A DNA stretch of 64,000 bases from Candidatus Gastranaerophilales bacterium. GTDB lineage: Bacteria; Cyanobacteriota; Vampirovibrionia; Gastranaerophilales; Gastranaerophilaceae. The notes under the pieces are model-generated. The model did no database searches, had not been told where the DNA came from, and saw only the letters and a program-made list of their open reading frames with translations. Made by a program: the position numbers and the translations under genes. The stretch is from NCBI GenBank assembly GCA_910586855.1, contig CAJUJH010000002.1, positions 310,001-374,000 of the forward strand. The letters are read 5' to 3'. This document shows, piece by piece, positions 26,024 through 35,229 of the stretch (position 1 is its first letter; every line of letters starts with the position of its first letter).

Positions 26024-27808
26024 TTATGGAATATTAAAAGTTGATAATTCAAGCATATTTTCAAAATCCGGATATTTTTCTTTAAGTTCTTTAAATGTCC
26101 CTTTATCGACAATTTTTCCCTCTTTTATATATATTAGCGCATCACACTCTTTTAGGGTGGAGAGCCTGTGTGCTATTGCTATAATTGTTTTATCGCCTTT
26201 TAGCCCGGCAATTGTTTTAGAAATTCTGTCTTCTGTTTCAATATCAAGCGACGAGGTGGCTTCATCAAGAAAAAGAATGTCACTGTCCTGATAAAATGCT
26301 CTTGCAAGGGCTAATCTGTGTTTTTGTCCGTGGGATAATTCAGGTATTTTATTTAAATCTTTAACAGCATCATATATATCGGCTTTTTTTAGTGCAGAGA
26401 CAATTTTTTCCCTGTCGATTTCATCTTCATTCTCGCCAAATGCTATATTTTTAATAACAGATAATGGCATAAGGAAAAATTCCTGCGGTAAAATAGAAAT
26501 ATGGTTTTGTAAGCCTTTTACATTTGTTTTATTTATTTCAATATCATCAATAAAGAGCTTTCCTGAGCTTGGAGTATTTAATCCCGTTAAAATATCAAGG
26601 AGGGTTGTTTTGCCTGAGCCGGATAGCCCTACTATTCCAATAAATTCACCTTTTTTGATTTCAAGATTTATATCTTTAAGGTTAAAATTTTTATTATTTT
26701 CGTAAGAAAAATTTACATCGGTAAGTTTTATTGAACTATTAAACGGAATACTGCAGGATTTTGGTTCTTCTTCAACCCAGGATTCTATTTTTTTAACCGT
26801 TTCCATAAACCATGTTATGTGGCTCCTTGATTGGTTTATGCCAAACATCGAAGACTGAACCTTGTTTAAAATCGGCACGAGCCTTAATACTATTGCTGCT
26901 ATAACGGCAAGAGAGGAAACCAAAAAGCTTGATGCACTGCTTTGAAGGCAAAAAGTCAAGCTTGCAAGTATGCCAAAAGAGATTATAATTCCTATTTCTG
27001 TTACATATACAGGATATGCTGCATTTGATGTTAAAAGTCTTGCTGAATTATTTGTTTCTTTAAAATTTTGTATAACATCTTCTATAAATTTATCTTTATT
27101 TTTTGAGATTTTTATTTCTTTTGTACCCTTCATTGTGTATTGAAAAAGACTGCCTTGAATTTTTGTCAGTCTTAAATTTTCGGCACCATATTTTTTTGCA
27201 CGTTTTTTAAAGAATAACTGCTCTATATATACAAATGCTGCTAAAAATAAAGCGGTAAAGAAAGCGGGGATTGGAAATTTATAGAATAGGAACGATAGAA
27301 TACAAAGAGCAATTATGCCGTTTGAAATTAACAGAATAACTTTATATACAAAATTCCATATTATTGAATTTAATGTATTGCCAAGAAGAGTTGTTTTATC
27401 GCCGTATGATAATTTATTGAATTTTGTAAATGGCATATTCATTAGGTTTTTAAAGGTTTTAGAATAAAGGTCAAATTGAAAATCTGCCATAACTTTGTTT
27501 TGATATTTTGTGCACAAAATCATAAATATGTTTTTAAAGATATAGATAAAAACTATTACAAGACAAAACACAAAGGCAATAGTTTTAGTATCAAGAGGCA
27601 AATTAAGTTTATCAAATAAAGAATTTACCAATGGAATATTCAAAATATTGTTATTTCCTGCAAGGAGCATAACAAACGGGAATATTAAAGCAAGTCCCAA
27701 AAATTCAAATCCGCCCATTAGTAATGAAAATAGGGCAATCATAAAGAATTTTAATTTATACCCTTTGCCATATTCTTTTATAAACTGAAAAAAAGTTTTT
27801 AAAAACAA
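26024..27808 (-). CDS. ABC exporter, PglK/MsbA-like lipid-linked glycan flippase
   Basis: A 594-residue half-transporter with six membrane segments in residues about 20-320 fused to an ATPase domain with Walker A GLSGSGKTT near 385, a signature LSHGQ (His for the first Gly of LSGGQ), Walker B ILFLDEATSSLD and the His switch IAIAHRLS. The closest known pattern is PglK, which flips lipid-linked oligosaccharides. The start is TTG with AAAGGA eight bases upstream. It may export the glycan built by genes such as those at 1-6308, but that link is inference. Confidence 0.85.
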   Translation of the reverse strand: MFLKTFFQFIKEYGKGYKLKFFMIALFSLLMGGFEFLGLALIFPFVMLLAGNNNILNIPLVNSLFDKLNLPLDTKTIAFVFCLVIVFIYIFKNIFMILCTKYQNKVMADFQFDLYSKTFKNLMNMPFTKFNKLSYGDKTTLLGNTLNSIIWNFVYKVILLISNGIIALCILSFLFYKFPIPAFFTALFLAAFVYIEQLFFKKRAKKYGAENLRLTKIQGSLFQYTMKGTKEIKISKNKDKFIEDVIQNFKETNNSARLLTSNAAYPVYVTEIGIIISFGILASLTFCLQSSASSFLVSSLAVIAAIVLRLVPILNKVQSSMFGINQSRSHITWFMETVKKIESWVEEEPKSCSIPFNSSIKLTDVNFSYENNKNFNLKDINLEIKKGEFIGIVGLSGSGKTTLLDILTGLNTPSSGKLFIDDIEINKTNVKGLQNHISILPQEFFLMPLSVIKNIAFGENEDEIDREKIVSALKKADIYDAVKDLNKIPELSHGQKHRLALARAFYQDSDILFLDEATSSLDIETEDRISKTIAGLKGDKTIIAIAHRLSTLKECDALIYIKEGKIVDKGTFKELKEKYPDFENMLELSTFNIP

Positions 27809-27831
27809 AATGATTCCTTTATATTATTTGC

Positions 27832-27860
27832 TTGCAAAATGTGCACGATACAATTATACT
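27832..27860 (+). promoter_or_regulatory. Leaderless promoter of the gene at 27868
   Basis: TTGCAA (27832-27837), 17 bases, TATACT (27855-27860), then seven bases to the ATG at 27868. The layout is the same as at 10397-10433. Confidence 0.65.
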
Positions 27861-27867
27861 CTTGATT

Positions 27868-28488
27868 ATGGACAATGTGTCAAGTAAAGAATTTTTTTAT
27901 ACTGGTATTTCATTATCTAATACGCCAAATAATGACAGTTCAGTTTGTATTATAGATAAAAACAAAAAAATTGTACTCTTGGATAAATTGTACTTTACAT
28001 CTGATATTGAACTTTTTTTGGAGCAAAATCCGTATATTAAAAAGTCAAAGATAACAGTGTCAATTCCTCATGATAATACGCTATTGGAGGGTAAATGGCG
28101 TATACATTGCAAAAATTATAAGATGATGGGCGACACGTTTGAAATAAATAGAAATGATTGGACAAGAAGACTTTCTGACAGATGTTTTGATATATTTTTA
28201 AAATTAAAAAATAATGGCGCCGATATTTCAAGATTTGATGTTAATTTGCTTCGAGGCGCTTACGGGCTTTCATCTAATTACCTTCAAAGAACATCATTAG
28301 ATTGTAAGAGCTTACAGAGTGCTCTAAAAATTAAATACGGTTTTGATGAACTTCCTGATAATATGCTGCCTGCTTCAAGTTTGGAGGCAATTTTGGGGGG
28401 AATGTTTATGTATGATTCGGCACTATCTAATATTAAGGCTAAAAAAATATTTGAATACAAAGGATTAGATGTATTAAACAGGGTATAA
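27868..28488 (+). CDS. Conserved hypothetical protein, possible RNase H-like fold
   Basis: A 206-residue soluble protein. The N-terminal half alternates predicted strands with loops (TGISLSNTPNNDSSVCIID, then KKSKITVSIPHDN), which resembles actin/RNase H-like nuclease folds, and the second half is helical. I do not recognise the family, and the fold call rests on pattern only. I set the start at ATG 27868 because the promoter directly precedes it; an upstream TTG at 27832 overlaps the -35 box. It diverges from the ABC flippase gene. Confidence 0.6.
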   Translation: MDNVSSKEFFYTGISLSNTPNNDSSVCIIDKNKKIVLLDKLYFTSDIELFLEQNPYIKKSKITVSIPHDNTLLEGKWRIHCKNYKMMGDTFEINRNDWTRRLSDRCFDIFLKLKNNGADISRFDVNLLRGAYGLSSNYLQRTSLDCKSLQSALKIKYGFDELPDNMLPASSLEAILGGMFMYDSALSNIKAKKIFEYKGLDVLNRV

Positions 28489-28533
28489 GCCTTTTAATAC
28501 ATTTTTATTTAACTTTGATTTTTAAACACTATT

Positions 28534-31065
28534 TTATACGCTTCTTGTCGGCAGACTTGCTTTATCTATATGCGGGCGGTAAAAATCTGTATTTATATTT
28601 AATTTCTTGCCAACTTCCAAAAGCATAAGTGCCATTTGTCTATCTTTATCTTTAGATTTTGAAGTTTCAAGATGCTCAATTAAAAGATTAATTTTGCTGT
28701 ATATTTTTTCAAAATAGATATTTTGTGCAACCTTGATTTCAATGTTTAACCCTAAGATTTCAATAAGTTCAAAGATTGCAAAAATTTCATCTGCCACTTT
28801 GAAATCCATTGTTTGAGAAAGTTCATCAATTAAAGACTGCAATTTCTTTGCAATAATTACTCTTGAATTTGATTTATTGAGATTTATAAAGAATTTATCA
28901 GAATTTTCCTTAATCTTTTTAATTTCATCCAGAAATTCTTCATTTCTAAAATCGTGAATGTTGGCTAAAAGCTCTTCCAAGTTTTTAATTAGACAGAATT
29001 TTGCCGAAACACGAAAAGCATCCGGGATATCCATACCTAATTTTGCAAGATGTTCAACAGGGGTTCTTAATTCTTCATAAAGCTCTTCATATGTGTCGGC
29101 AACTTTTGTTAGTCTGGATTTTAGAACATTATCAAGAATTGTTTTTCTTTTGTCTAATAAAACATCTTTCAGGCTGTAGAATTTAGCAGAATAGTGTTTT
29201 TCAAAACCTTTCAGGGTTTCAAGCAAAACATTTGACATGAAGGTTTCTGTAAGAAGTTTAGCAGCAGCTGCCATTTTTTCCGGTGTATCATCCGGGGTGC
29301 ATTCTTTGACGCTGCAATAAAATTCGCTGTCAGGTGTTTTTAACATCGCAAATCCCATATCCCATTTTTCATAGGTAATTTTTGATGTTACTTCAATTCT
29401 GCCCATTACAAGCTGAGCGTGCCCGTTAGTTACTACTTTATAGTTTGTTTTTTTAATTTTATAACAGTATATTTCATCTAATTCGGATAATTTTGTATAC
29501 AAAGATGAAATTGCCCAGTGGCAGACAATATGCTCAATACACACTACAGAAGGTTTTACAAATTTTTCATAAATCTTTTTGCCATTATCATATTCTTCAA
29601 TATTACTTTTTGCTTTTGCTAAAATATTTGTGAATTTTTCTTCATAGTTCGTTTTTGTAAATGCACCGGCTAATTGAATCGCACGAGCCGCATATTTCAT
29701 AATCTGAACTGTTTCAATGCCTGAAATTTCAGCAAAAAACCAACCGCAGCTTGTATACATAAGCATGCAAAATCTTTGAATTTCCATTAATTTAAGCGCA
29801 TTGGTCTTATCTTTCATCTTAAAGCTTGATATACAATTTTCTTTAAGAAACTTGTTAACATTTTCTTCACTTCTATCTAAGATAACATCGATATACTTAT
29901 TTCTTGCATCCCAAAAATCTTTATAATATTTAGCGCCTTCTGCAGAGCACAGCTTTATGAGCTCATCTCTTAAATAATCAAGTGCATCACGCAGAGGCTT
30001 TCTCCATTTTTGATTCCACCCTGGAAGCGCCCCTGTGCTGCATCCGCAGTCATCTTTCCATCTTCCGACACCATGAGAACAGCTCCAGCTTGATACAGGT
30101 TTAATGTCGACCTCGTATTCAGGCGGATACATTTCAAGAAATTCACCGTAATTTGTGATTTCAAATCCTAAATCTTTGGCTTTAACGCCTAAAACATAAG
30201 ATAGCGCCATATCGCCAAATTTTGTGTGGTGACCGTAGCTTTCGCCATCGGTTGCAATATTTACAAGCTGCGGTCTTTGTCTTTCTTCAGAATATCCATC
30301 CAATAGCCTTCTTGCAAATTTTTCACCGTCTGTCAACAGAAAATCAAACGCTACAGATTTTGAAATGGCACCGTCATAGAAGAATAAATCAATAAATTTT
30401 TTATTATCCGTACCTTCAACGTAATATCTATAGGGCTGTGACGGGTCAATAGAGCCCCAGCTTACATCGTGCCATTCTTCATTGTTTTGGTTTTCAGGGT
30501 TTAATTTTCTGACGCATTGAGCCTGGTAAGGGGAAAGTATAGTATACCTTATACCTAAATCTATTAATACTTCAAGGGTTTCGGCATCTACTGCGGTTTC
30601 TGCAAGCCAGATGCCTTCAGGGCTTCTGCCAAAGCGTTTTTGAAAATCTCTAATTCCCCAAATAGCTTGAGTGTACTTGTCATTTGTATTCGCAAGGGGC
30701 ATAATAATATGGTTATAAACTTGTGCAATAGCGCAGCCGTGCCCATTATATATATTTATTGATTCTTTATCTGCGTTTATTATTCTTCTATATGAGCATG
30801 GAGCGTATTTTTCCATCCAGGATAGAAGTGTTGGACCAATATTGAAGCTCATTTTTTGGTAATTATTTACAATATCAAGGATTCTATTTCTATCATCCAC
30901 GATTCTTGATACTGAATTTGGTTCATAGCATTCGTAAGACACTCTTTCGTTCCAATCATGGAACGGTCTTGCGGAATCCTGTATTTCAATTTCCTCAAGC
31001 CAAGGATTCTCCCTTGGCGGCTGATAAAAATGTCCATGGATTGTTAAATACTTTTTGAAAGTCAA
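28534..31065 (-). CDS. GH57 glycoside hydrolase with DUF3536 domain
   Basis: The 843-residue protein opens YLTIHGHFYQPPRENPW, the GH57 first motif. The nucleophile is Glu156 in GIWLAETAVD. The acid/base Asp is in NIATDGESYGHH near residue 250. The long C-terminal part matches the DUF3536 type, common in Cyanobacteria and anaerobes. GH57 enzymes act on alpha-glucans (amylase, branching or transglycosylation), so a cytoplasmic glycogen role is likely. No signal peptide is visible. The start is TTG with AAGGGG about 10 bases upstream. No glg genes are adjacent. Confidence 0.88.
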   Translation of the reverse strand: MTFKKYLTIHGHFYQPPRENPWLEEIEIQDSARPFHDWNERVSYECYEPNSVSRIVDDRNRILDIVNNYQKMSFNIGPTLLSWMEKYAPCSYRRIINADKESINIYNGHGCAIAQVYNHIIMPLANTNDKYTQAIWGIRDFQKRFGRSPEGIWLAETAVDAETLEVLIDLGIRYTILSPYQAQCVRKLNPENQNNEEWHDVSWGSIDPSQPYRYYVEGTDNKKFIDLFFYDGAISKSVAFDFLLTDGEKFARRLLDGYSEERQRPQLVNIATDGESYGHHTKFGDMALSYVLGVKAKDLGFEITNYGEFLEMYPPEYEVDIKPVSSWSCSHGVGRWKDDCGCSTGALPGWNQKWRKPLRDALDYLRDELIKLCSAEGAKYYKDFWDARNKYIDVILDRSEENVNKFLKENCISSFKMKDKTNALKLMEIQRFCMLMYTSCGWFFAEISGIETVQIMKYAARAIQLAGAFTKTNYEEKFTNILAKAKSNIEEYDNGKKIYEKFVKPSVVCIEHIVCHWAISSLYTKLSELDEIYCYKIKKTNYKVVTNGHAQLVMGRIEVTSKITYEKWDMGFAMLKTPDSEFYCSVKECTPDDTPEKMAAAAKLLTETFMSNVLLETLKGFEKHYSAKFYSLKDVLLDKRKTILDNVLKSRLTKVADTYEELYEELRTPVEHLAKLGMDIPDAFRVSAKFCLIKNLEELLANIHDFRNEEFLDEIKKIKENSDKFFINLNKSNSRVIIAKKLQSLIDELSQTMDFKVADEIFAIFELIEILGLNIEIKVAQNIYFEKIYSKINLLIEHLETSKSKDKDRQMALMLLEVGKKLNINTDFYRPHIDKASLPTRSV

Positions 31066-31129
31066 ATTTAATTACCCCTTTTTACTTCTCTGTTGCTTAT
31101 TCTATCCTTACGCAAAATTTTATTTCAGT

Positions 31130-31684
31130 TTATTTTTTAGCGGCTTCTTTAGTTTCAGGTTCTTTTGCTTTCTTAATTACAACAATTTCATTAACATCAA
31201 TCCAGGGGTCTCCAAGTGCTGCTGCAAAAACCTTTCCTTTAATTTGAATTTTATCCCCTGTTTCTAAATCAATAAATTTTTCAGCATAGTCTCTTTTTAG
31301 AAAAAGTTTCATTTCTGATAATGGTACATCATGGTCAACTACATCATCTCTTTGAATAAGAAAACCAATATAGTTAGCATTTTCTCTTAAAGCAGGTTTA
31401 TAATCAAGTCCCAGGGTTGAAAATTTATCAAAAGTTGCATTCATTACAATGTTTTGATTTAAATATTTTACAGGGTTTGCTACAACATCTAATGGCTGTA
31501 CTGCAATGGAATTTATAGTTTCACATGCAACGGGCTGTTCCTTTACAACCGGAGTTTCAACTTTTTGTTTTTTCTTGATAGCAAGATTATCTGCAGCAGA
31601 TGCTGTATCGAAAACTCCTGCGGTAAATGTCATAAAGCAAGCTAAAGCTATTGAAAAAACCATTTTATATTTTATTTTAAACAT
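31130..31684 (-). CDS. Exported OB-fold-like protein
   Basis: I start this at ATG 31684 because AAAGGAG lies just upstream and the resulting N-terminus is a classic signal peptide (MFKIKYKMVFSIALACFM then a cut near ASAAD, residue 31). The mature part is about 150 residues of beta-rich sequence with motifs such as PLDVVANPVKYLNQNI and GDKIQIKGKVF, resembling small OB-fold nucleic-acid or metal-binding modules of periplasmic proteins. The tail is Lys/Glu-rich. The function is unknown. It stands alone between GH57 and nagA. Confidence 0.7.
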   Translation of the reverse strand: MFKIKYKMVFSIALACFMTFTAGVFDTASAADNLAIKKKQKVETPVVKEQPVACETINSIAVQPLDVVANPVKYLNQNIVMNATFDKFSTLGLDYKPALRENANYIGFLIQRDDVVDHDVPLSEMKLFLKRDYAEKFIDLETGDKIQIKGKVFAAALGDPWIDVNEIVVIKKAKEPETKEAAKK

Positions 31685-31833
31685 TTTAATTAAACTCCTT
31701 TTGTGTGTCATAAATATATAAATGCCTGACACTAAAAACATTCTAGCATAAATTATAGTGAAAATACACTGATTATATGTATACTTTAAATGTGGTGTAA
31801 AATTAAAATCCGTCTTTTAAAAGCCCTAAAATT

Positions 31834-32697
31834 TTAAAAGCTGATATTTAGATGAGCAAGCACATTGTCGTATACCATTTTTGATACTTCATTTTCAGTT
31901 AAAATACCTTTATCCATAAGGTTTTTTGCTATTTCATCCAAAAACATGGAAGAGCCCGCTAATGTGCCGTCTTTATCTTTTCCGCCTGAATAAATATTTT
32001 TTCCGCAGAAAACTATTGATTTTAAATCGCTATGTGCAATAGGAAGAGCATCGCTCACAAGGATTATTTTATCTTTTGATTTTATACTGAAAAATAATTT
32101 TAGCATTTCATCTGATATATGAAGACTGTCCCCTATTATTTCAGAGTAAATATTATTATTTAAAAGTGCTCTTAATGTTATATTTACCTCTCTATGGTTT
32201 AAAGGCGGCATTGCATTAAAATGATGGGTTGTGCCTGAAACTTTGTAAAGTTCATTTGAAACAGTGTGTCCTGCGTGAGCTCTTATATTATGTTCCTCTA
32301 AAAACTCTTGCAGTTGTGAATTATTATCAAGCTCGGGTGCCATAGTTACAATTTTTATAATATCTAAATTATCACAAGCAAGTTTTTTAAAGTTTTCAAC
32401 ACTTGGAGTTAAAAAATTTCCTGCATTTTGAATGCCTGATTTTTCGGGGTTTAAAAATGTTCCCTCAAGATGAGCACCCAAGATTTTTGCTTCATTTTCG
32501 CCTTGATTTTGCATAACTTTTTTAATTAAATCAAGTCTGTTTTTCAAAGCGCTTATACTGTCCCCTACAAGGGTTGGGCAAAAAGCAACAATTCCTCTTT
32601 TGAAAATATTTTTTGCAAATGTAAAAAAAATGTCATAAGAGCAGGTATTGAAATTTATACCATACCCCCCGTGAATGTGTGTATCAATGAATTTCAT
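31834..32697 (-). CDS. nagA: N-acetylglucosamine-6-phosphate deacetylase-like amidohydrolase
   Basis: A 287-residue TIM-barrel amidohydrolase. The metal motif H-x-H is His7 and His9 (DTHIHGG). The NagA motifs GAHLEG, HAGHT, HHFNAMPPLNHRE and LVSDALP follow in order. It is about 90 residues shorter than E. coli NagA because the N-terminal beta-sandwich part is missing, so the protein starts right at the barrel. The start at 32697 is set by a leaderless promoter. It would recycle peptidoglycan or host amino sugars. No nagB is adjacent. Confidence 0.82.
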   Translation of the reverse strand: MKFIDTHIHGGYGINFNTCSYDIFFTFAKNIFKRGIVAFCPTLVGDSISALKNRLDLIKKVMQNQGENEAKILGAHLEGTFLNPEKSGIQNAGNFLTPSVENFKKLACDNLDIIKIVTMAPELDNNSQLQEFLEEHNIRAHAGHTVSNELYKVSGTTHHFNAMPPLNHREVNITLRALLNNNIYSEIIGDSLHISDEMLKLFFSIKSKDKIILVSDALPIAHSDLKSIVFCGKNIYSGGKDKDGTLAGSSMFLDEIAKNLMDKGILTENEVSKMVYDNVLAHLNISF

Positions 32698-32703
32698 AAG
32701 AAA

Positions 32704-32731
32704 ATTATAGCATTTTGACTTTAAAATACAA
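32704..32731 (-). promoter_or_regulatory. Leaderless promoter of nagA
   Basis: On the minus strand: TTGTAT (32731-32726), a 16-base gap, TATAAT (32709-32704), then six bases to the ATG at 32697. Confidence 0.65.
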
Positions 32732-32807
32732 TTCATTAAAAAGAATGATGTGTGTAATATGAATTGTGGTGTAAATTTAAAAAATATATTGGTGACTGTT
32801 AACTTAA

Positions 32808-32870
32808 TTGTAACAATTTTGTAACAATAAAAAGCTAAAAATTAAAGTTAGGAAGCATATTTGCCGATAA
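32808..32870 (+). promoter_or_regulatory. Sigma-28 (FliA/SigD)-like promoter with TTGTAACAAT boxes
   Basis: TAAA at 32843-32846, 16 bases, then GCCGATAA at 32863-32870, matching the FliA/SigD consensus TAAA-N15-GCCGATAA. Two TTGTAACAAT boxes (from 32808 and 32819) lie about 42 bases upstream. The gene start at 32905 with GGAGG follows at normal distance. Confidence 0.6.
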
Positions 32871-32904
32871 GAATAGTACAAAGAACAATTGGAGGCAACA
32901 AACT

Positions 32905-33951
32905 ATGGGAATGGCAGCAAGCCAAGCAAGGTTTTTAACCCTTACAGCTAGAAAATCAAATGTTGAATATGAAGGACAGCAGGTTAACCAAGAAAGAACA
33001 TCTCTTGCTAACGAAAGTTCCGGCTTATTTAATAAAATGATGGCATTACAAGTGCCAACTCCTCCAAGTGCAACTGATTTTTACAATACACGCTACACTT
33101 TTGAATCAACCGGTATGGATTATTCAATCACAAGTACAACTCCAAGAACAGATGGCAGATATGATATGGTGATTGCATATAAAACTGTTGAAGATACTGC
33201 AAAAGCAAAACCTACAACAGGTACAATGAATTTTGCTTCAGGCATCCCTTCTTCAATTGGCATACAAGATAAAGAATGTCCAATTACCATATTAAACAGA
33301 AATGCTGACGGTGATTTTGTTGATGAAGCAGGCAAAATAGATACTAATGTTAAAACCGTTGCAAATATTGCAGGCGAAGATTTAACAAGCGATGCAAATG
33401 CTGTTTTTTATAAATACACATATAATGATGTAACATACTATGTTTCAGGCACAAATATGAAGCCTCTAATTGATGCTGCCGGTGATGCTGCAAGTTATGA
33501 TATTTCAAACACTTTCCCAAGCGGCTTGAGTGCGTTTTATATAACTGATAAACCTATTACAAAAACATTAACCGCAATCGGTGCTTTCCCTGAAACAACA
33601 TCAGAAGGTCGTTTTGAACAGCTGCGCGTTGATGAAATTACTTCAGAAGGTGTTGATGAAAATGTTCAAAAATCACTAAAAGATAAATTCTTTGAACTTT
33701 CTTTAACCCAAGTTAAAGATGATGAAGGATATGCCACTGCAATGAAAGATTATGAATATCAAAAGATGCTTTATGAAAGAACCATTAATGATATTAATGC
33801 TCAAACAGAAATTATCCAACAGCAAGATAGAACTTTAGAATTAAGATTAAAACAATTAGATACAGAACAAAATGCTTTAAATACTGAGCTTGAAGCGGTT
33901 AAGAAAGTTATTGAAACAAACGTTGAAGCAACATTTAAGACATTTGCATAA
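32905..33951 (+). CDS. Axial/filament-like protein: helical N and C modules around a beta-rich middle
   Basis: A 348-residue protein. Residues 1-50 form a helical N module beginning MGMAASQARFLTLTARKSN. Residues about 60-230 form a beta-rich, Thr/Asp-rich middle. Residues about 245-348 are a coiled coil ending EAVKKVIETNVEATFKTFA. This helix, variable middle, helix plan is that of flagellin, hook and needle-type proteins. The N and C modules recur, without the middle, in the gene at 35501. There is no signal peptide, which also fits type III-like export. I know similar N-termini from gut Melainabacteria, but no assigned function. Confidence 0.75.
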   Translation: MGMAASQARFLTLTARKSNVEYEGQQVNQERTSLANESSGLFNKMMALQVPTPPSATDFYNTRYTFESTGMDYSITSTTPRTDGRYDMVIAYKTVEDTAKAKPTTGTMNFASGIPSSIGIQDKECPITILNRNADGDFVDEAGKIDTNVKTVANIAGEDLTSDANAVFYKYTYNDVTYYVSGTNMKPLIDAAGDAASYDISNTFPSGLSAFYITDKPITKTLTAIGAFPETTSEGRFEQLRVDEITSEGVDENVQKSLKDKFFELSLTQVKDDEGYATAMKDYEYQKMLYERTINDINAQTEIIQQQDRTLELRLKQLDTEQNALNTELEAVKKVIETNVEATFKTFA

Positions 33952-34003
33952 AAAAGTAAAATGATACTGTAAACAGTAATTTGACTTATTTGAAAAAATA
34001 ATT

Positions 34004-34048
34004 AAATATAAACTGTTCTTTTATGAAAAAAGGAGCAGTTTATATTTT
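34004..34048 (+). terminator. Terminator after the 32905 gene
   Basis: Perfect 12-base arms AAATATAAACTG and CAGTTTATATTT with an imperfect inner stem (TTCTTTT against AAAAAAGGAG), ending in a T-rich stretch. Confidence 0.7.
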
Positions 34049-34064
34049 CTAATTCATTTAAATG

Positions 34065-34160
34065 AGGTTAACTTGAAGGTAATAATTTAAAATAAAAATG
34101 AACCCCATAAGAAAAAGAATAAGGTTAAGGTTAGGCTAAAAACAAGGTTAAACGAGGTTA
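34065..34160 (+). repeat. Five AGGTTA repeats before the 34162 gene
   Basis: AGGTTA occurs at 34065, 34122, 34128, 34145 and 34155, all on the same strand, the last just in front of the ATG where it doubles as ribosome-binding site. The spacing is irregular. It may be a regulator site or a translation-control element. Confidence 0.5.
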
Positions 34161-34161
34161 T

Positions 34162-34989
34162 ATGTCGTACAGATACGATAGTGCATTGGTTATCGCAAAT
34201 AAATACGGAACAGCAAGCTCTATGGCTAAGGCTGAACTTTATGAAACTTATGACAGATTAAGAGACATAACGGTTTCAGGTTCTGCATCTGCCGGTACCG
34301 GCTTTGGTACGGTTGGCGGATTTTTATGGCAATTAGCCAGTCTTTTTGCACCAAGCTCATTTATGCCTATTATGGGCGGTACTTCAATGATGAATATTCC
34401 CGGCACCTCATATTGGTCACCGATTACTGGTGCCACATCTTCCTTATATGGTGCCACAAATTCATTTGGTATTGGCGGTTTGGGCTCATATACAGGCTTT
34501 CCGTCAGGGGCTGCTCCTGCAAGCTGGGGCTTGGGTACTGTCACAGGCGGTGCTGCAAATATCTATAATAACAGTGGAACGCCAACAGGTTTTGCAACTT
34601 CTGTATCTGATATAGCAGGACTTACTGCGGGAAGTTACTTAACAAGTGCTGCAAGCACAGGCACCAATTTTGGACAAAATTTTATACTTCCGGTTGCAGG
34701 CGTGATTTCAGGCATAGGCGGTTTAATGCAATCTGTTGCACCTTATATGGGCTCATCCGGGCTTGCTGCAATTGTTGCGGGAAATTTACTTGAAGGCACC
34801 GGCTCTGCTGCCTTAAATGCTTATTCAAATGTTACAGGTAGAATCACAACAAACGCTGATGCTATTTTATCGGATAAGGTTAGAAATATTGAGACTGTGT
34901 GTAAAATGCTTGATACTCAGGCTGAAATAGTTAGAAAATCTCTCAAAGATGAGATTGAGGGTAATAGCCAAGCTATCAATGATATTTAG
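34162..34989 (+). CDS. Gly/Ser/Ala-rich protein with helical ends
   Basis: A 275-residue protein. Residues 1-40 and 220-275 are amphipathic helices; the middle (about 45-210) is rich in Gly, Ser, Ala and Thr with hydrophobic patches such as GVISGIGGLMQSV. The layout resembles secreted or membrane-inserting axial proteins such as type III translocators. I do not recognise the family and see no signal peptide. It lies between the 32905 gene and the 35230-35830 pair, all in one orientation, so is probably part of the same system. Confidence 0.65.
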   Translation: MSYRYDSALVIANKYGTASSMAKAELYETYDRLRDITVSGSASAGTGFGTVGGFLWQLASLFAPSSFMPIMGGTSMMNIPGTSYWSPITGATSSLYGATNSFGIGGLGSYTGFPSGAAPASWGLGTVTGGAANIYNNSGTPTGFATSVSDIAGLTAGSYLTSAASTGTNFGQNFILPVAGVISGIGGLMQSVAPYMGSSGLAAIVAGNLLEGTGSAALNAYSNVTGRITTNADAILSDKVRNIETVCKMLDTQAEIVRKSLKDEIEGNSQAINDI

Positions 34990-35025
34990 TGAAATTTTAT
35001 ATTTATTTTAACTTTTGTAACAATT

Positions 35026-35075
35026 GCTTAAAAAATACAAGTTTTTTGTTAAGTGTTTACTAAAATTGCCGATAG
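35026..35075 (+). promoter_or_regulatory. Second sigma-28-like promoter with TTGTAACAAT box
   Basis: TTAA at 35049, 15 bases, then GCCGATAG at 35068-35075. A TTGTAACAATT box from 35025 lies 41 bases upstream of GCCGATAG, nearly the same distance as at the 32905 promoter. A leader of about 150 bases runs to the gene at 35230. Confidence 0.5.
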
Positions 35076-35229
35076 TTTAGATATAAGGTTGTTTTGAAGT
35101 TTTAATTTTTTAAGTTTAGAACATTAAAACCATCCAAAACTCATGATTGAACGTACATTTGGGCAATTTTTCGGCTTGATTTGTTTTTATTAAATTAGGC
35201 TTGCCCCTTTAAAAAAAAGGAGTAGACTG

